Positions 35,162 to 46,685 of a stretch of 64,000 nt of DNA are shown piece after piece. Where the stretch lies: NCBI GenBank assembly GCA_035610835.1, contig CM069455.1, forward strand, positions 21,279,874 through 21,343,873, given 5' to 3'. Under the pieces are notes generated by a model. It did no database searches and was not told where the DNA came from. It worked only from the letters and a program-made list of their open reading frames with translations. This stretch comes from Ophiura sarsii (taxonomy: Eukaryota; Echinodermata; Ophiuroidea; Amphilepidida; Ophiuridae). The position numbers were made by a program, and so were the translations under genes. Each line of letters opens with the position of its first letter. Within the stretch, counting starts at the first letter, position 1.

Positions 35162-35519
35162 CAGGGGTAGAATTTCGCCGCGTGAAGATTCGCGCAAAAT
35201 CACTACCGCGTGAATCCAGGTGGATTCGCGCAAAAAACAAAAACAATTTTTTTTAATTTTTTTTTTTTTTACTTTTTACTTTTTTTCTTCTTTCTAAGTC
35301 CAAAACAGGACCTTAGATGACTGGTATTTGACCCTTAGTCAACAAACATGCCGAATTTGGAAGTTGTGCAAGCTTGTAGCCATATTCTTTATATTATTTT
35401 CATTAATTTCGCAATAATCCATAGATTCTCGAAATTGGCGAGAATCCATGGATTCTCGCAAAATCCCTCCGCGAGAATCCGAACAGATTCTCGCGGTTGG
35501 TTACGAAATTCTACCCCTG
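35162..35519. mobile_element. CAGGGG-type MITE (5-bp TSD), second copy
   Basis: Perfect ends CAGGGGTAGAATTTCG and complement are flanked by CTTTG (35157-35161 and 35520-35524). It contains the GATTCTCGC inverted motifs of the family and a T-rich tract at 35249-35285 absent from the 31-kb copy. Confidence 0.82.
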
Positions 35520-35524
35520 CTTTG

Positions 35525-37488
35525 GGAGAGCTTTGAGACAACCTATTTAATTAGTGTGGCCTTATGGGAGTACCACATCAAATCAATGCGTAATTTGTGT
35601 AACCCTTAGTTCCGGAAAAGCATGAAGGCTACGCTTGAAAATGTGAGGTTTTTGTTCAGGCAATTTTATTCTCCAGGGATGGTATTTTTGTATATAAATG
35701 GAAGTTGGAAGTTTTGCACCTACTGGTACAGTGATAAAATAAGATGATGATTTTTTTAAATTATCGACCTACATTGTATAGTGCACAGGAAGCACCTGGC
35801 TTAATGGTGAATACATGTAGGTAGGCAAGAAAACATAAAAAAGTGAGGGCGCTGTGTTCGGGTCCGTAGCGAAAAATCTAGGTTGTTGAAACAGGGCTTA
35901 AATTAAAGTTTATACTTTACTGAAAATGGTCATTTAGGTTTGTCTTACCATATTAATAAGCATCAACAAATCTGTTTCCCAAGTCCGACCAACCCATTTT
36001 TTTACAAATTGGTGGAAAAAATGTTCACATGCAAATGAATAACTCCAAAAAATAGATTTGGCTTGTCAAAAACTGCAACATGTTTACAGATTTGTGGAGA
36101 TTTTCCGGTCATTTTGAAGGGAAAAAGAGGAAGAAAAAAAGCCCAACCAACTGCCCCAACCGAAGGAATCTGTTTGCACGCGAACAGCCTGAGCCTGAAC
36201 AGATTTTTTTGTTGCCTATGCAGTTTTTACACGAACAATTATACTCCCATGTGGTCAGTGGTGGTCAAGCAAACTATGCAATGGGGTACGGCAATTGGCG
36301 CATTGTCACAGATATTTGTGAATCAAACCAGATGCCAGTAATTCCCAATCACCTGGGTAATTGAAACCTTCCTAATTCAAGACTCAACTTTGTGCCACAA
36401 CAAATTTGACACTTGGGTGACCCGCATGCGTCACCATCATACAAGTCCGGCCATGACCTAAATACGGTACCGAAATAGTATTTGAAGCAAGCCGAGATGC
36501 AGTGACGTACAAAACATTTGCAAAAATGACATTGGTCTCAAATTGCAAAGAAAACCCTAAACATGGATAAAAAAAACACACACTGTGGATCCCGATCGCG
36601 GGGAAAAACATCAAATCAGCCATTTTGTAGGTAAAGACACCTCTAACAAGTAACAGTGGTTCAGGATTTGAAACCTCCAGTGGCACACCCAGGGTTCTTG
36701 TTAGCACACATCATTGCTGTCCAGACGCTTTTCAAGCTCTACATGTAGGCATGTGTAATTCGCGTCCAGTTGTAAGCGCTAGTTCCCGAAACTCGAAGAA
36801 AGTTCGCCAAAATAATAATAATAAGCTTATTAGACGATAACAAATGTCGCCTAAATCGCTCTTAATTAGTGCAAATTATAATAGAGATTCACTGAAAATG
36901 GGTCTATTTAGTCAAATCTGTGTATTTCTTACACTTATGCACTCTAAAATGTGATAAGTCGCCGCATATTTTCATTTCCGGGTTTATCAGTTGGCGATCT
37001 GCCATCTTGGATTTAAGCTGAAACACGGCGGATTTCATGAGACACAATTTCGACTATAGATGACGCCCTAACAATTGGCCCATGGACACACACATTTCTG
37101 TTTGGACGTGATTTTTTGCCACCTCGTCAACAAACTTGCGCCCACATGGACCAAATTTGTCAAACCTTAACGGGAAGCCTGGGCACACCCCTGGCAAAAA
37201 TGATTGAGTTACCACCCCCCCCCTCCCCCTCCGACTATGTACGTGTCATAAGTGAAGCCAGACAATTAGCCTTCATTTCACCCCTTTGATAGACAGGTGC
37301 TGAGTTATAAATAATTCTGATATCACTGAGAGGAAACGTTGTGATTTAAACCTAAAGTAAAAGTTTCCTGCCTTGTTAAAACTCATTCTTAATCAGTAGT
37401 AATGATATGACACGCTCATTGCACCATACCAGAACAGATTGGTTTTTATAGTGTGGAGGTGGAGTCAGGAAAATGGAGGAAATGTGTA
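35525..37488. other. Unassigned DNA around a possible exon
   Basis: Other than the possible exon at 36074-36355, only an (AAT)-type run at 36810-36824 and a C-tract at 37215-37223 are visible. Confidence 0.45.
36074..36355 (+). CDS. Possible internal exon, unidentified
   Basis: TGTTTACAG, then about 280 bp open in frame, then CTG|GTAATT. The reading gives a lysine-rich start (GKKRKKKSP) and FLLPMQFLHEQLYSHVVSGG, QANYAMGYGNWRIV. An overlapping frame from 36063 is also open (GKRGRKKAQPTAP), so the choice of frame is insecure. I recognise no family. No partner exons were found nearby. Confidence 0.22.
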
Positions 37489-37496
37489 GGTGTCCT

Positions 37497-37787
37497 CCGG
37501 GGGGGGGGGGGGTACTCACGTATGTAAGGCATACTGGGACGTGCCGCTCAAGTGGGTCGTTTTTCATGAGACATCCTTAGCCATGGGTAGGCTTTTCAAC
37601 TGAAAAATCCTTAGACATGGGTCCTGTTTGTCTATTTTCGCGAAAATTTGCCAAAATTAGGTCTATTTTCGCGAAAATTTTGTCAAAATGGGTACCGATT
37701 TTTCCAAAATCACCCTTAGAAATGGGTAGGGGTTTTGAATCTCCAGCGGCACACCCCGACCAAACCAAATCCGAGTATCCCCCCGGG
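37497..37787 (-). mobile_element. G-tract MITE, family 1, copy 2
   Basis: This is an inverted relative of the element at 556-869. It shares GTACTCACGTATG, GTGCCGCT, the TTTTCGCGAAAA-containing core and GGCACACCCC. Ends are CCGGGGGGG and CCCCCCGGG, and flanks are GGTGTCCT and GGTGTCCC, an imperfect 8-bp TSD. Internal short repeats built on TATTTTCGCGAAAATT occur twice. There is no ORF of note. Confidence 0.78.
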
Positions 37788-38882
37788 GGTGTCCCGCGTC
37801 CGAGACACAAGGTTTTCTGCAACCAAGAGAGTTTTCAACTCATGGATTGAAGAAGATGAGATGATTCATCTAGATGTTTCTTAACTTTAGTCTTGAAATT
37901 CACGCAAGACATAGCCTCAGATGCACTTGCACATGTTGGCCTTCTTACCCTAACACTACAAGCATGGCAGGGGAGGGGGATTTGGATAAGCTCCTCCCAA
38001 CAGGAACATTTTGTCATCGGGAGGGAAATTTTGACCGATTACAATACATACATGTATGAAACACATACATGTATGTAGGAAAATGGTTGAAAACATGTAA
38101 AACTTCAGAGAAGTGTTGTCATCCTGACACATATTGTCTAGCCCTGACTACAAGTATCCACATTTTCAAATATTCCTTTCCATAATTACCTTTGCTGGGG
38201 GCTAGGTAGTTACCCTTGCTAAGCGGCAAAATTAGTACTATTGATTTTGACATTTTCCGTTTACAAGTTCTTCCGTCTCCAGAAGAAAAAACAAAAAGAG
38301 TGCACTCGGAATATTATATTGAAGGCCATTGGCATTATCCTATGCATAAAGCATAATATATGATGTTATCATTTATGTTTTGGATCCAATATTACACCAC
38401 ACTTGGACACCTCAAAACATAATAATGGTTAATATTGTCCTAATATCTGCATGGATTAGGCAGGCCTATGTTAATTTCTTACACTTACAGTGGGAGGGGA
38501 CAATCAATAAGTGGAATATAATTCATTCATTTGAAACACATGCAGAAATTTGATAGATCATCAGTAAGGTGACGAAAAACAACAACACTGTTTTACAGGC
38601 GGACGGACTTGTACATGATTTGAGAAAAAAAGATTTGAGAAAATAAAATTTAAAAATCTTGATAAACGCAAAAAGTGGGTCGGTCGCGCCCAACAAACAG
38701 TGATTTTTTTATCCCTCGCCTTACACACACAGAAGTGGTTTTTATCCTTCGCCTTCACAAACAGAAGTGGTTCATTTTCACAATTGTCACTGCGACTGTA
38801 GTGACAATATAATAAAATAGCAGATATCTGATATCATCAAAGTCAGAAAGTAGCAAATGAAAGTTATTGAAAGTCATATTAA

Positions 38883-39511
38883 AGGTAGATGACCCGATCA
38901 CATTTTCGTAACACAGAATTATTTCAAACATACGGAGATTTTCATATCATATGAAAGCTCGTATTTTTCTTATCATCATACTGAAATTTGACGGCCTAAA
39001 TCGGTATAATTACGGAGAAATCGATGGAATAACGTCGACTTACCGCGAATGTGGTAACCACCGATATAGTTTGTGTACTACTCAATGATGGGTACAGTTC
39101 ACAGCATCTTGTGCGTCTAAAATAAGAACCATTAGGGACGCACCATTTGATTTTCAGGGGGGTAGGAAGTTGGGTTCGGGGGTGAATTTATTGTTTTTGG
39201 CCGCCGTAAGGGGTGAATTTTTTTTTTTTTGACGCCGTAAGGGGCGAATTTTTTTTTTTAAGGTATCCATTCATATTGAATTGGGTGGGGGTAGAATTTT
39301 TTTTTTTTACTCATCAGGGGGTTAATTTTTTTTTTTTTTGCCCGCACAGAGGGTGAATTTTTTTTTTCCAAAAACTTCCTACCCCCCCCCCTGAAAATCT
39401 AATGGTGCGTCCCTTAGAGCTATGCAACTCAAACCTTGGAACACGACTTTTTTAAGGATGACCTTTCATGTAGAATAGAAAACTTCAAGTTAAAAATCGG
39501 AACATCTACCT
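38883..39511. mobile_element. TTAA-flanked MITE family C, interrupted
   Basis: Terminal AGGTAGATG and complement are flanked by TTAA (38879-38882 and 39512-39515). Without the nested Harbinger-like MITE it would be about 347 bp. It aligns in inverse orientation with 62873-63201. Confidence 0.82.
39135..39413. mobile_element. PIF/Harbinger-like MITE (TTA TSD), nested
   Basis: Ends GGGACGCACCATTTGATTTT and complement have TTA on both sides (39132-39134 and 39414-39416). The interior alternates GGGGTGAATTTTTTT blocks. It sits inside the TTAA-flanked element 38883-39511, giving a clear order of insertion. Confidence 0.85.
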
Positions 39512-39926
39512 TTAAAGGAGAAAATCATAAATAAAAATTACATAACTGAATATTTTGCATTTCTCAATTTTGGATAGAGTAAACTCAGATTTTGCAAAGA
39601 GTAAACTCAGATTTTGTTTTTTAATTATTGGCATTAAATTAAACTCTTCAATATAATAATTGTTAATTTTTTAGGCCTCTATGAAATGAATACCTATCGT
39701 AAAACTTAAGCCTATCACAGAATTGTACAAACAAATCCCTGATAATGATATAGGCCGCCTACACACACACACACACAAAATTGACAATCAATCACTGATT
39801 ACAAAATGTGGCTTGCTATCACTCAGTATCAACATTGTCAATGACTAAATAAAATGACAAAATACTATATAGTATAGTCCTTTAGTCATAGTAATAATTA
39901 AGCTACAAAATGAAGCATAGCCAGTC

Positions 39927-40312
39927 CAGTGGCGTAGCTCAGGGGGGGCATGGGGGCAAATGCCCCCCCTGACAGAAAAAACCCATTTGTGCCCCCGCCC
40001 CCCAGCCCCTCTAAAAAAAAGAAAAACAGAGGGAAAAAAAGAAAATAGGAAAATAATGATAAAAGACCGAGATGGCGGGCGGTTATGTGTGGGTATATTC
40101 AGCCCAAATAGTCAAATAAGGCAAAATAGTACATGTACTGTGCGATTTTATTTTGACCGTGCGAAATTTGTTGAACCTCAACCCCCCCCCCCCCCCCCCC
40201 CCCACTTACGTCAAATTAACGAGTTGGTGACTGGGAAAAAATTTGGGGCAACCTTTTACAAAAATTTCAGAGATCTTGCCCCCCCCTGAAAAAAATCCCA
40301 GCTACGCCACTG
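39927..40312. mobile_element. hAT-like MITE, CAGTGGCGTAGC ends (8-bp TSD)
   Basis: CAGTGGCGTAGCTCAGGGGG and CAGCTACGCCACTG are inverted; both flanks are AGCCAGTC (39919-39926 and 40313-40320). CAGTGGCG ends with 8-bp TSDs are a classic hAT signature. G- and C-tracts lie just inside the ends. No transposase is present. Confidence 0.9.
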
Positions 40313-40849
40313 AGCCAGTCCATGTCATAGTTTTACTGCAGCGGGAAAAGGGCGATGGAAATTCAAGCCAGTATTTCTTGGAAGTAGAAACAGGTTGAGA
40401 TATTTAACCAATGTATACAATTATTACTTTAAAATTAAACATGATATCTGAAGCAAAAGTTTGACTAATTTTACTAAGAGAAATTGAAAAAGATTGATGA
40501 AAATATCCGACGCCGACTCATATGCTTTCTTTCATTCCATAGCTCTCATAATACACAGAGAGCTGAGATTCAGAGCTAGCTTAGCTAGTAGTACTAGTAG
40601 TAGTAGTCAGAGCCTACACTCTACACTATATTAAAGTAATTAATAATAAAAACTAATTATTATATCAATTTATCATATCATTTTTCCACTGTAGACGATT
40701 CTATAGTGTTCTAATTCTATACTGGTGGTGCTATAGTATTGCAAAAAGAGCAGCTGTGAAACACCTCCGCATTTTTATTTGCCATGTGGTTGTAGAAAAT
40801 ACACAATTACAATAAAGATGAAACCGCAACCAAATAAATGATAATGAAA

Positions 40850-41560
40850 GTAAGCAATGGCGACGCCGGCCGGTGATAAATCGATTGTAAACAAACCGAT
40901 TTCCGCCTAATTTTTCACATGTTTCACTCGGATCTCAATTAGTGTAGCTACATATTTATTGAGAAGGGGAATAGAACAAACTGAAGGCTGTGACGGGTGA
41001 TAAATTGGTCCACAACTTTTACATATAAGGATCAAAACAAATGGGTTGTGGCGACTGTCTGTGCGTGAACGCTGAATGACCTTATGCCATTGATGATCAT
41101 TACACACGATTCAATCTCACGTACACATACAACCGACTGCGTCATGACATTGCGAGAACACAACGTAACAAAATCAAAACATTGACTCTTCATCGTGAAA
41201 TTTCCTGAAAATAAACACAAAATGGATTTAAAGTACACAAAATTAAGCAATAATATACGTACTTTTATGTTTCGCTTTTCCGAATCGGCTCTTCTTCATA
41301 TTTATCGTGAAATTACGATGAAAAAATGGATCCGCCTTTCGACACGTTTTCCTCGGTCGTCTCGTAGTAGTAAAATGCGTGTGTATGGTATGCCGGTATA
41401 TGAATATGTTAATGAGCCCATTGATGTAATTTGCCAAATATGGTATGTCTGCAAGGGTGTGTACCGGAACCCGCCAACAAAAGCGCGCCATGTAATCGCC
41501 TGCTGTGTATTCAAATATGAAATTATTGAAAAACGGAACTTTTAGGATTATAAAAATGTT
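40850..41560. other. CpG-containing stretch with opposed open frames
   Basis: ATGGCGACGCCGGCCGGTGA (40857) and a region of CG-bearing codons (41318-41400) stand out from the AT-rich context. Frames are open on both strands (41195-41545 plus, 41719-41243 minus), neither recognisable. It may be a promoter or first exon, or an old insertion. Confidence 0.25.
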
Positions 41561-42060
41561 AGAGATTAATTTATTTAGCGGAATACAATGAGCATAAATT
41601 GATCTATGGTGTATAAGGGTGATTTTATTAAACCACGAAGAAATTGTAGAATGAATGAATCTAATAAATAAAATTATGTATGTATAGAAGATGGGTAGAA
41701 GATGCGCTGCGCTGCGCATGGCATGACATATCTAATGCATTCGTGAGTCGTACGATGCATAGCTCATTGAATTTTCTTTATTACATGATTTATTCGGGGT
41801 CAATTCCGTTTTGAGAACATAAAACAATTGGATCATGCATGCATACGGCTAAATGCCGGATTAAATGATGCCGGTAAATGATTCGATTAAAAATGATCAT
41901 ATCATTGATTGATTCAATAGTAAGACTATATAAGAGACCTTCAATGTTTTATGGATTACTGTTAGTGTTGCCGAAACACAAGTGTTTGCCACGCCGCGGT
42001 TCGCACCCACAATTAATCCACTCATTCAATACAACCAGGTCATTCCCCCAGGTTAACGGT

Positions 42061-42073
42061 CAGTGGCGTAGCT

Positions 42074-42145
<72 letters not shown>

Positions 42146-42533
42146 GGAAAATGCCCCCCCCCCCCGACGAAAAAACCCAATTTGTGCCCCCGCCCCCCAC
42201 TCCTCAAAAAAAAAAATGGGTTAGAAAAAAAGTAAATAGGAAAAAATTGAGAAAAAGGCCGAGGTTATTAGTCAAATAGAAGGCAAAATTGTACATGTAG
42301 TACATTTACTGTGCGGATTTCTTTTGAGGCTGTGCGATTTTATTTTGACTGTGCGAAATTGTTTGACCTTAACCCCCCCCTCCTCCCCCCCCTCCTCCTC
42401 CCCCCCCCCCCCCACACTTACGTAAAATTCACGAGGTAAGTGACTAGAAAAAAAATTGGGGCAACCTTTTTACGAAAATGTTAGAAATCTTGCCCGCCCC
42501 CCCCCCCTGAAAAAAATCCTAGCTACGCCACTG
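42061..42533. mobile_element. hAT-like MITE, CAGTGGCGTAGC ends, with 70-G tract
   Basis: It has the same ends and interior as 39927-40312, with TSD TTAACGGT (42053-42060 and 42534-42541). The subterminal G-tract is expanded to about 70 bases (42075-42144), which explains the greater length. Other C-tracts are at 42373-42415 and 42494-42507. Confidence 0.9.
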
Positions 42534-43069
42534 TTAACGGTTGTATTGAATGAGATCATAACTAATTGAAGATTATCATTTATGATGAGATTGGGGACGC
42601 GTCCCCCCCCCCAAAAAAAACAAAACACAACACAACGTTTTTGGACAACGCCCCTGGCCCTTCCCGTTGTTAAAGCTTTTTTGGGCCGGTTTCGGACGCC
42701 CCTACCCCCTCCCCCTTTACGATTTTTTGGAACCAATGTACTTTTCCGGAACCCCCCCCCCCCCTCGGCACCACACACACAATCCTGGTTACGGTTACGG
42801 TCCTGGATTGACCTCATGTTGAGATTACATGTTTGTAGGCCTAGGTCCTACTTGAGTTGAAACACTGTAACACAAAAGTGTTTACACAAGTCATCACCAA
42901 CTTGAAATTGAATGAGATCATTTTATGTAGATTATTGAAGATCTACAGGTATGATAAGATTAACCTAACTGCCAACACACTTTATAAAATTAAAAGTGTT
43001 TGCAACACGGTTCGGACTCCTAACCCTCTTCATTCAATACAAACGGGGTTAATGACTTCAGGTCACTCA

Positions 43070-43527
43070 CGGGGGGGGGGGGGGGGGTACTGACATTGGA
43101 AAAGGGGTGCAGGTATGTGCCGCGCTGAAGACCCCCTTTTTCACCCTCTGCTGCTAGCTCTTATGACGGTTATATGACCCCCCCCCCCTTTTGAGCCTGC
43201 ATCAGTTCTTAAGACCTTCTTAAGACCAGTTCTTTTGAAAATTAAAAAATCGCAAAATTTTGCTTTCCAAAGCCCCAATTCTTCGAAAGTTTTGCGTTCT
43301 AAAACAAACAAAAAATCGAAAATGTGCGTTCTTGCTAATAAAAATTGATAGGCCAGTTCTCAAGACCTACTTTTTTGAAAAAAATCAGTTCATAAGACCC
43401 TATTTTCGTCATAAAATCCACTCAGTTCAGTTCTGTAGCCCCCCCCCCCTTTTTTTTGAGACCCTATAGCTGTGCGGCACACCCCTACCAAAACAAAAGT
43501 TGAGTGCCCCCCCCCCCCCCCCCCGGG
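43070..43527 (+). mobile_element. G-tract MITE, family 2, copy 2 (8-bp TSD)
   Basis: This is a second copy of the 30141-30538 family. It starts with about 17 G then GTACTGACATTGG, and ends with AGTTGAGTG, about 18 C and GGG. The TSD is GTCACTCA (43062-43069 and 43528-43535). Shared interior blocks include the TGCTGCTAGCTCTTATGAC segment and TCAAGACCTACTTTTTTG. Confidence 0.82.
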
Positions 43528-43600
43528 GTCACTCACCAGGTTGAATTGAATGAGATCATAGAAGATCTAATGAGATTGAACTCCGAGTTAGTATTACCTC

Positions 43601-44901
43601 TACTTGAAATGTTAAGTTTTGAAGAAATTATGTGCACTATAGTTTTAGCTAGAATAGAAGCCCGCTAATCCAAAACACGGAAGATAGTCTCTATTTAGCA
43701 TTTCTTGGATTTATCAGGACACTCACCCGGGGGTTTTCGTACCGTGCGTTGAGTCAATTAGTTGATTTGTTTGAAAATCATAATTTGTTTTAGTGAATTT
43801 TGCTATTTTCATAAACGGAATGACGTGAATACTCTACTCACGGTGTACGATATACACTTGCTCCATGATCTGGTATTTAATCCGGATACTAAAGGGGCGA
43901 GAGGTCGGGGGGGGGGGGGGGGGGTCCCGTTTTATGACCTGAGTCAAAGTGCAATTTTGAACAGTCATTCAGCCCCATTCAGCCTTAATGATGTGTTCAA
44001 GCTCACCCTATCCTTAGCCATTACGATCTTACACCACTATTCATATCTGTACAATATAACGCTGGACATTGTATTAAATTTGATCGCTGGGAGTAACTAT
44101 ACGAATACAATTAGACTTTCTCTTTTAAAACTTGACTTTTAATAATGGTATAAAGTATCAGCATTTTTTATTGCTACCTTCAAGTGCCATAGGCATGGGG
44201 AGTATGCCTATGTGTACTAAATGTTACCATACTGTAATAGTTACGACAGATTTCCAGTTATGCAAATTAAAGGGATTTAAAGTGGCTATTAATTGAAATT
44301 TATTAAACAATTACTTAATTAGCTTTTCTCGTATGACGATTATAGCGAAAATATGAACAATGAAACTCAGAGTTACGACTTTTATTCCAGAAGGTCTTTT
44401 ACTTTGATTTTTTTTTAATTAGCTCTTTTTAAATTAATATCTATCTCATCTGAACGAGGAATGGTTTTTTAAAGACTCTTCTTGTTTATTTGGTATGGGT
44501 CTAAATTGACCAAAAGAGGGCACTATAACCACTCCGTGTCCACTATTGTCAGGTGTTGCATGATTCAAGGTATTCTATATCATTGTTAGATTTAGGAATA
44601 CAGAGGATTGATTTTTTTTTAATTTATGAGGAATTATACGTCTATAATAGGTAGGTGGGGGCACGTAAGCACTAAACGGGTTTTCAACCAAGTTGAGGGG
44701 TCAATTTGCTTAACCAATAAATTTAAAATCCGCTGTACACTGGAGATATAGGCCTAGGTCTAGTATTTGTTATTCAACAATTTAATTAAAGGAGTAAATT
44801 GCTTATTTCAGCCACCGACATGTTTGAATTTCTCAAACCTGGATACACACACACGAGCTAACATATGACAAATTGAGACAAGTCAGTTTCGTTCACGAAG
44901 T
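43601..44901. other. Unassigned AT-rich DNA
   Basis: A 17-G tract lies at 43909-43925. It is possibly another G-tract element, but no TSD or partner end was found. Confidence 0.45.
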
Positions 44902-44991
44902 ATGCTGCAATATCAAAAAATGTTGATGGGTAAAAAATTGATCGGGACATCCTTCTCCAAGTTTCACTGTATTTTTGCCTATAACAATGTA

Positions 44992-45457
44992 AACTGCTCA
45001 CAAAAAGTATCGAAACACTTAGAAATGATCCAATATATAACGGTTCGAAAGGGTATGCACTTATCGAAGCAAATAATCAAGTACATAATTTTGTTCTGCG
45101 TATTTTGACACCTCGATCGTTGAGATACAGTGTTGCGGAGCGGAGTTATTGTCATTTCAATGATCGTGGGTCCAATTTCAAAAGTGACACTCAATCCTAT
45201 TGAAAAGCACGAATCTGATCATTCTAAACAGTAATGCAAACCTCTTTCTATAGGATGATTGTCACTTTTGAAACTGGACCCGCGACCATTGAAATGACAA
45301 TAACTCCGCTCCGCAACATCGTATCTCATCGATCGAGGTGTCAAAATACGCAGAACAAAATTATGCACTTGGTTATTTGCTTCGATTAATGCATACCCTT
45401 TCGAGCCGTTATATATTGTATCATTTCTAAGTGTTTCGATACTTTTTGTGAGCAGTT
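44992..45457. mobile_element. 466-bp palindromic MITE copy 2 (TA TSD)
   Basis: This has the same termini, arms and length as the copy at 1297-1762, with TA at 44990-44991 and 45458-45459. It sits inside another repeat: the left flank (44902-44989) closely matches 45745-45828, so it interrupted an older repeat copy. Confidence 0.85.
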
Positions 45458-45544
45458 TAGTATTAGCCCATTCAAAAATCAACAGATTCCAGAAATTAGT
45501 GTCATAAATTGATGATTTTATCATTTTAATGAAGAGTTTTAATT

Positions 45545-45720
45545 AAAGGTACGTGTTCCGATTGCTTGATGTTTTCTGTTCTAGGTCATCTTTAAAAATA
45601 GACGTATTCCTAAGCTTGAGTTGCATAACTGCAATGGTTCTTTTTTTAGAAGCACAGGATGACATAAAATTTGCCCATTGAGTAGTACATAAACTGGCCA
45701 GATGGTTAACACCTTTGGAA
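45545..45720 (+). mobile_element. TTAA-flanked MITE family C, diverged partial copy
   Basis: TTAAAGGTACGTGTTCCGATT begins a stretch collinear with the first half of 62873-63201, including GCCCATTGAGTAGTACATAA. The right half is absent. Confidence 0.6.
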
Positions 45721-46685
45721 GAAATGAGAAAAATATGGGTTTCTTCCAATATCAAAAAAATGTTGATGGGTAAAAAAGTGATCGTAACATCCTTCTTTAA
45801 GTTTCACTGTATTTTTGTCTATAACGGTGATGTATTTAAAAGTAAAAATTTTGGAAGGGAAATGAGTCGGAGAATCCATTTTTTGGTATCAAATTTCACT
45901 AAAATGCAGATTTTTTGAATGTTGACCAAAAAAAATCATACTTTTTTGCCTCACAATTTGCTGCAAACGCAGCAAAATCAAATTTAAAAGAACTAAACAT
46001 TTGTATGCAAACATTTTAAATATACCTTCTAGAGAAGTGCCTTTAGATGATTTTGGTGCAATTTCAGCATTTTTCACCAAAAAGATTGTGGGTAAATTGT
46101 TTTAAAAATCAGTGAATTTTTAGTGAAATTTAATACCAAAAATGGATTCTTTGACTGTTTCCTTTACAAATATGTATACTTTTATATGGATTAAATGAAT
46201 AATGAAGAAGTTACGACAGTTTTACAAAGGCTATTCCTGAGACTTAGAACCCCCTTAAATCAACAGAAAAAAACACAAAAGGTACAAAATCCATTTATCA
46301 AACTGACTGACTACTGACTACAAATCTTTATTATATGGTAAGCAGTACATAACTTGTATACAAGTACATAATACAGTGTGTATCACGAAAAATAAGATTT
46401 AACAACATAGTATCAAAGTGCACAATAACAGTGTCTCAGAAAAGAATGCATCAATTTGATGTCAAATTTATTTCTCAATGTTTAACAGGTTTTTTTCTCT
46501 TTTTATTTAATCTGTATATTATTGTAACATTTGTGAAACTCAAGCATGTACATTGTAAAGGGTCCAGGAGTACCGACAATTCAGATTTAACCTGAAATTA
46601 AGCACGTTGTCAAAAATACAATGGTATCCATATATTGATTATACACAAGTAATGTGTATTGAGAAGTGCTGCATTCGTTCTGAAA

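Larger units (their letters stand above)
41963..43600 (+). repeat. Two copies of an older palindromic repeat, each split by an insertion
   Basis: AAGTGTTTGC, a GGTTCG segment and CATTCAATACAA precede each insertion (copy A about 41978-42060, copy B about 42993-43069). ATTGAATGAGATCAT follows each one (42545 and 43544), with an extra right half at 42906. The arms CATTCAATACAA and TTGTATTGAATG are mutually inverted. Confidence 0.65.
44902..45832 (+). repeat. Direct repeats around palindromic MITE copy 2
   Basis: ATCAAAAAATGTTGATGGGT to TATTTTTGCCTATAAC (44912-44986) and the matching stretch at 45748-45822 are about 90% alike by eye. The first copy is cut by the MITE. Confidence 0.65.

Noticed and set aside
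41878..42279. Open frame with a long glycine run
   Set aside because: The glycines come from the 70-G tract in a hAT-like MITE; there is no evidence of coding.
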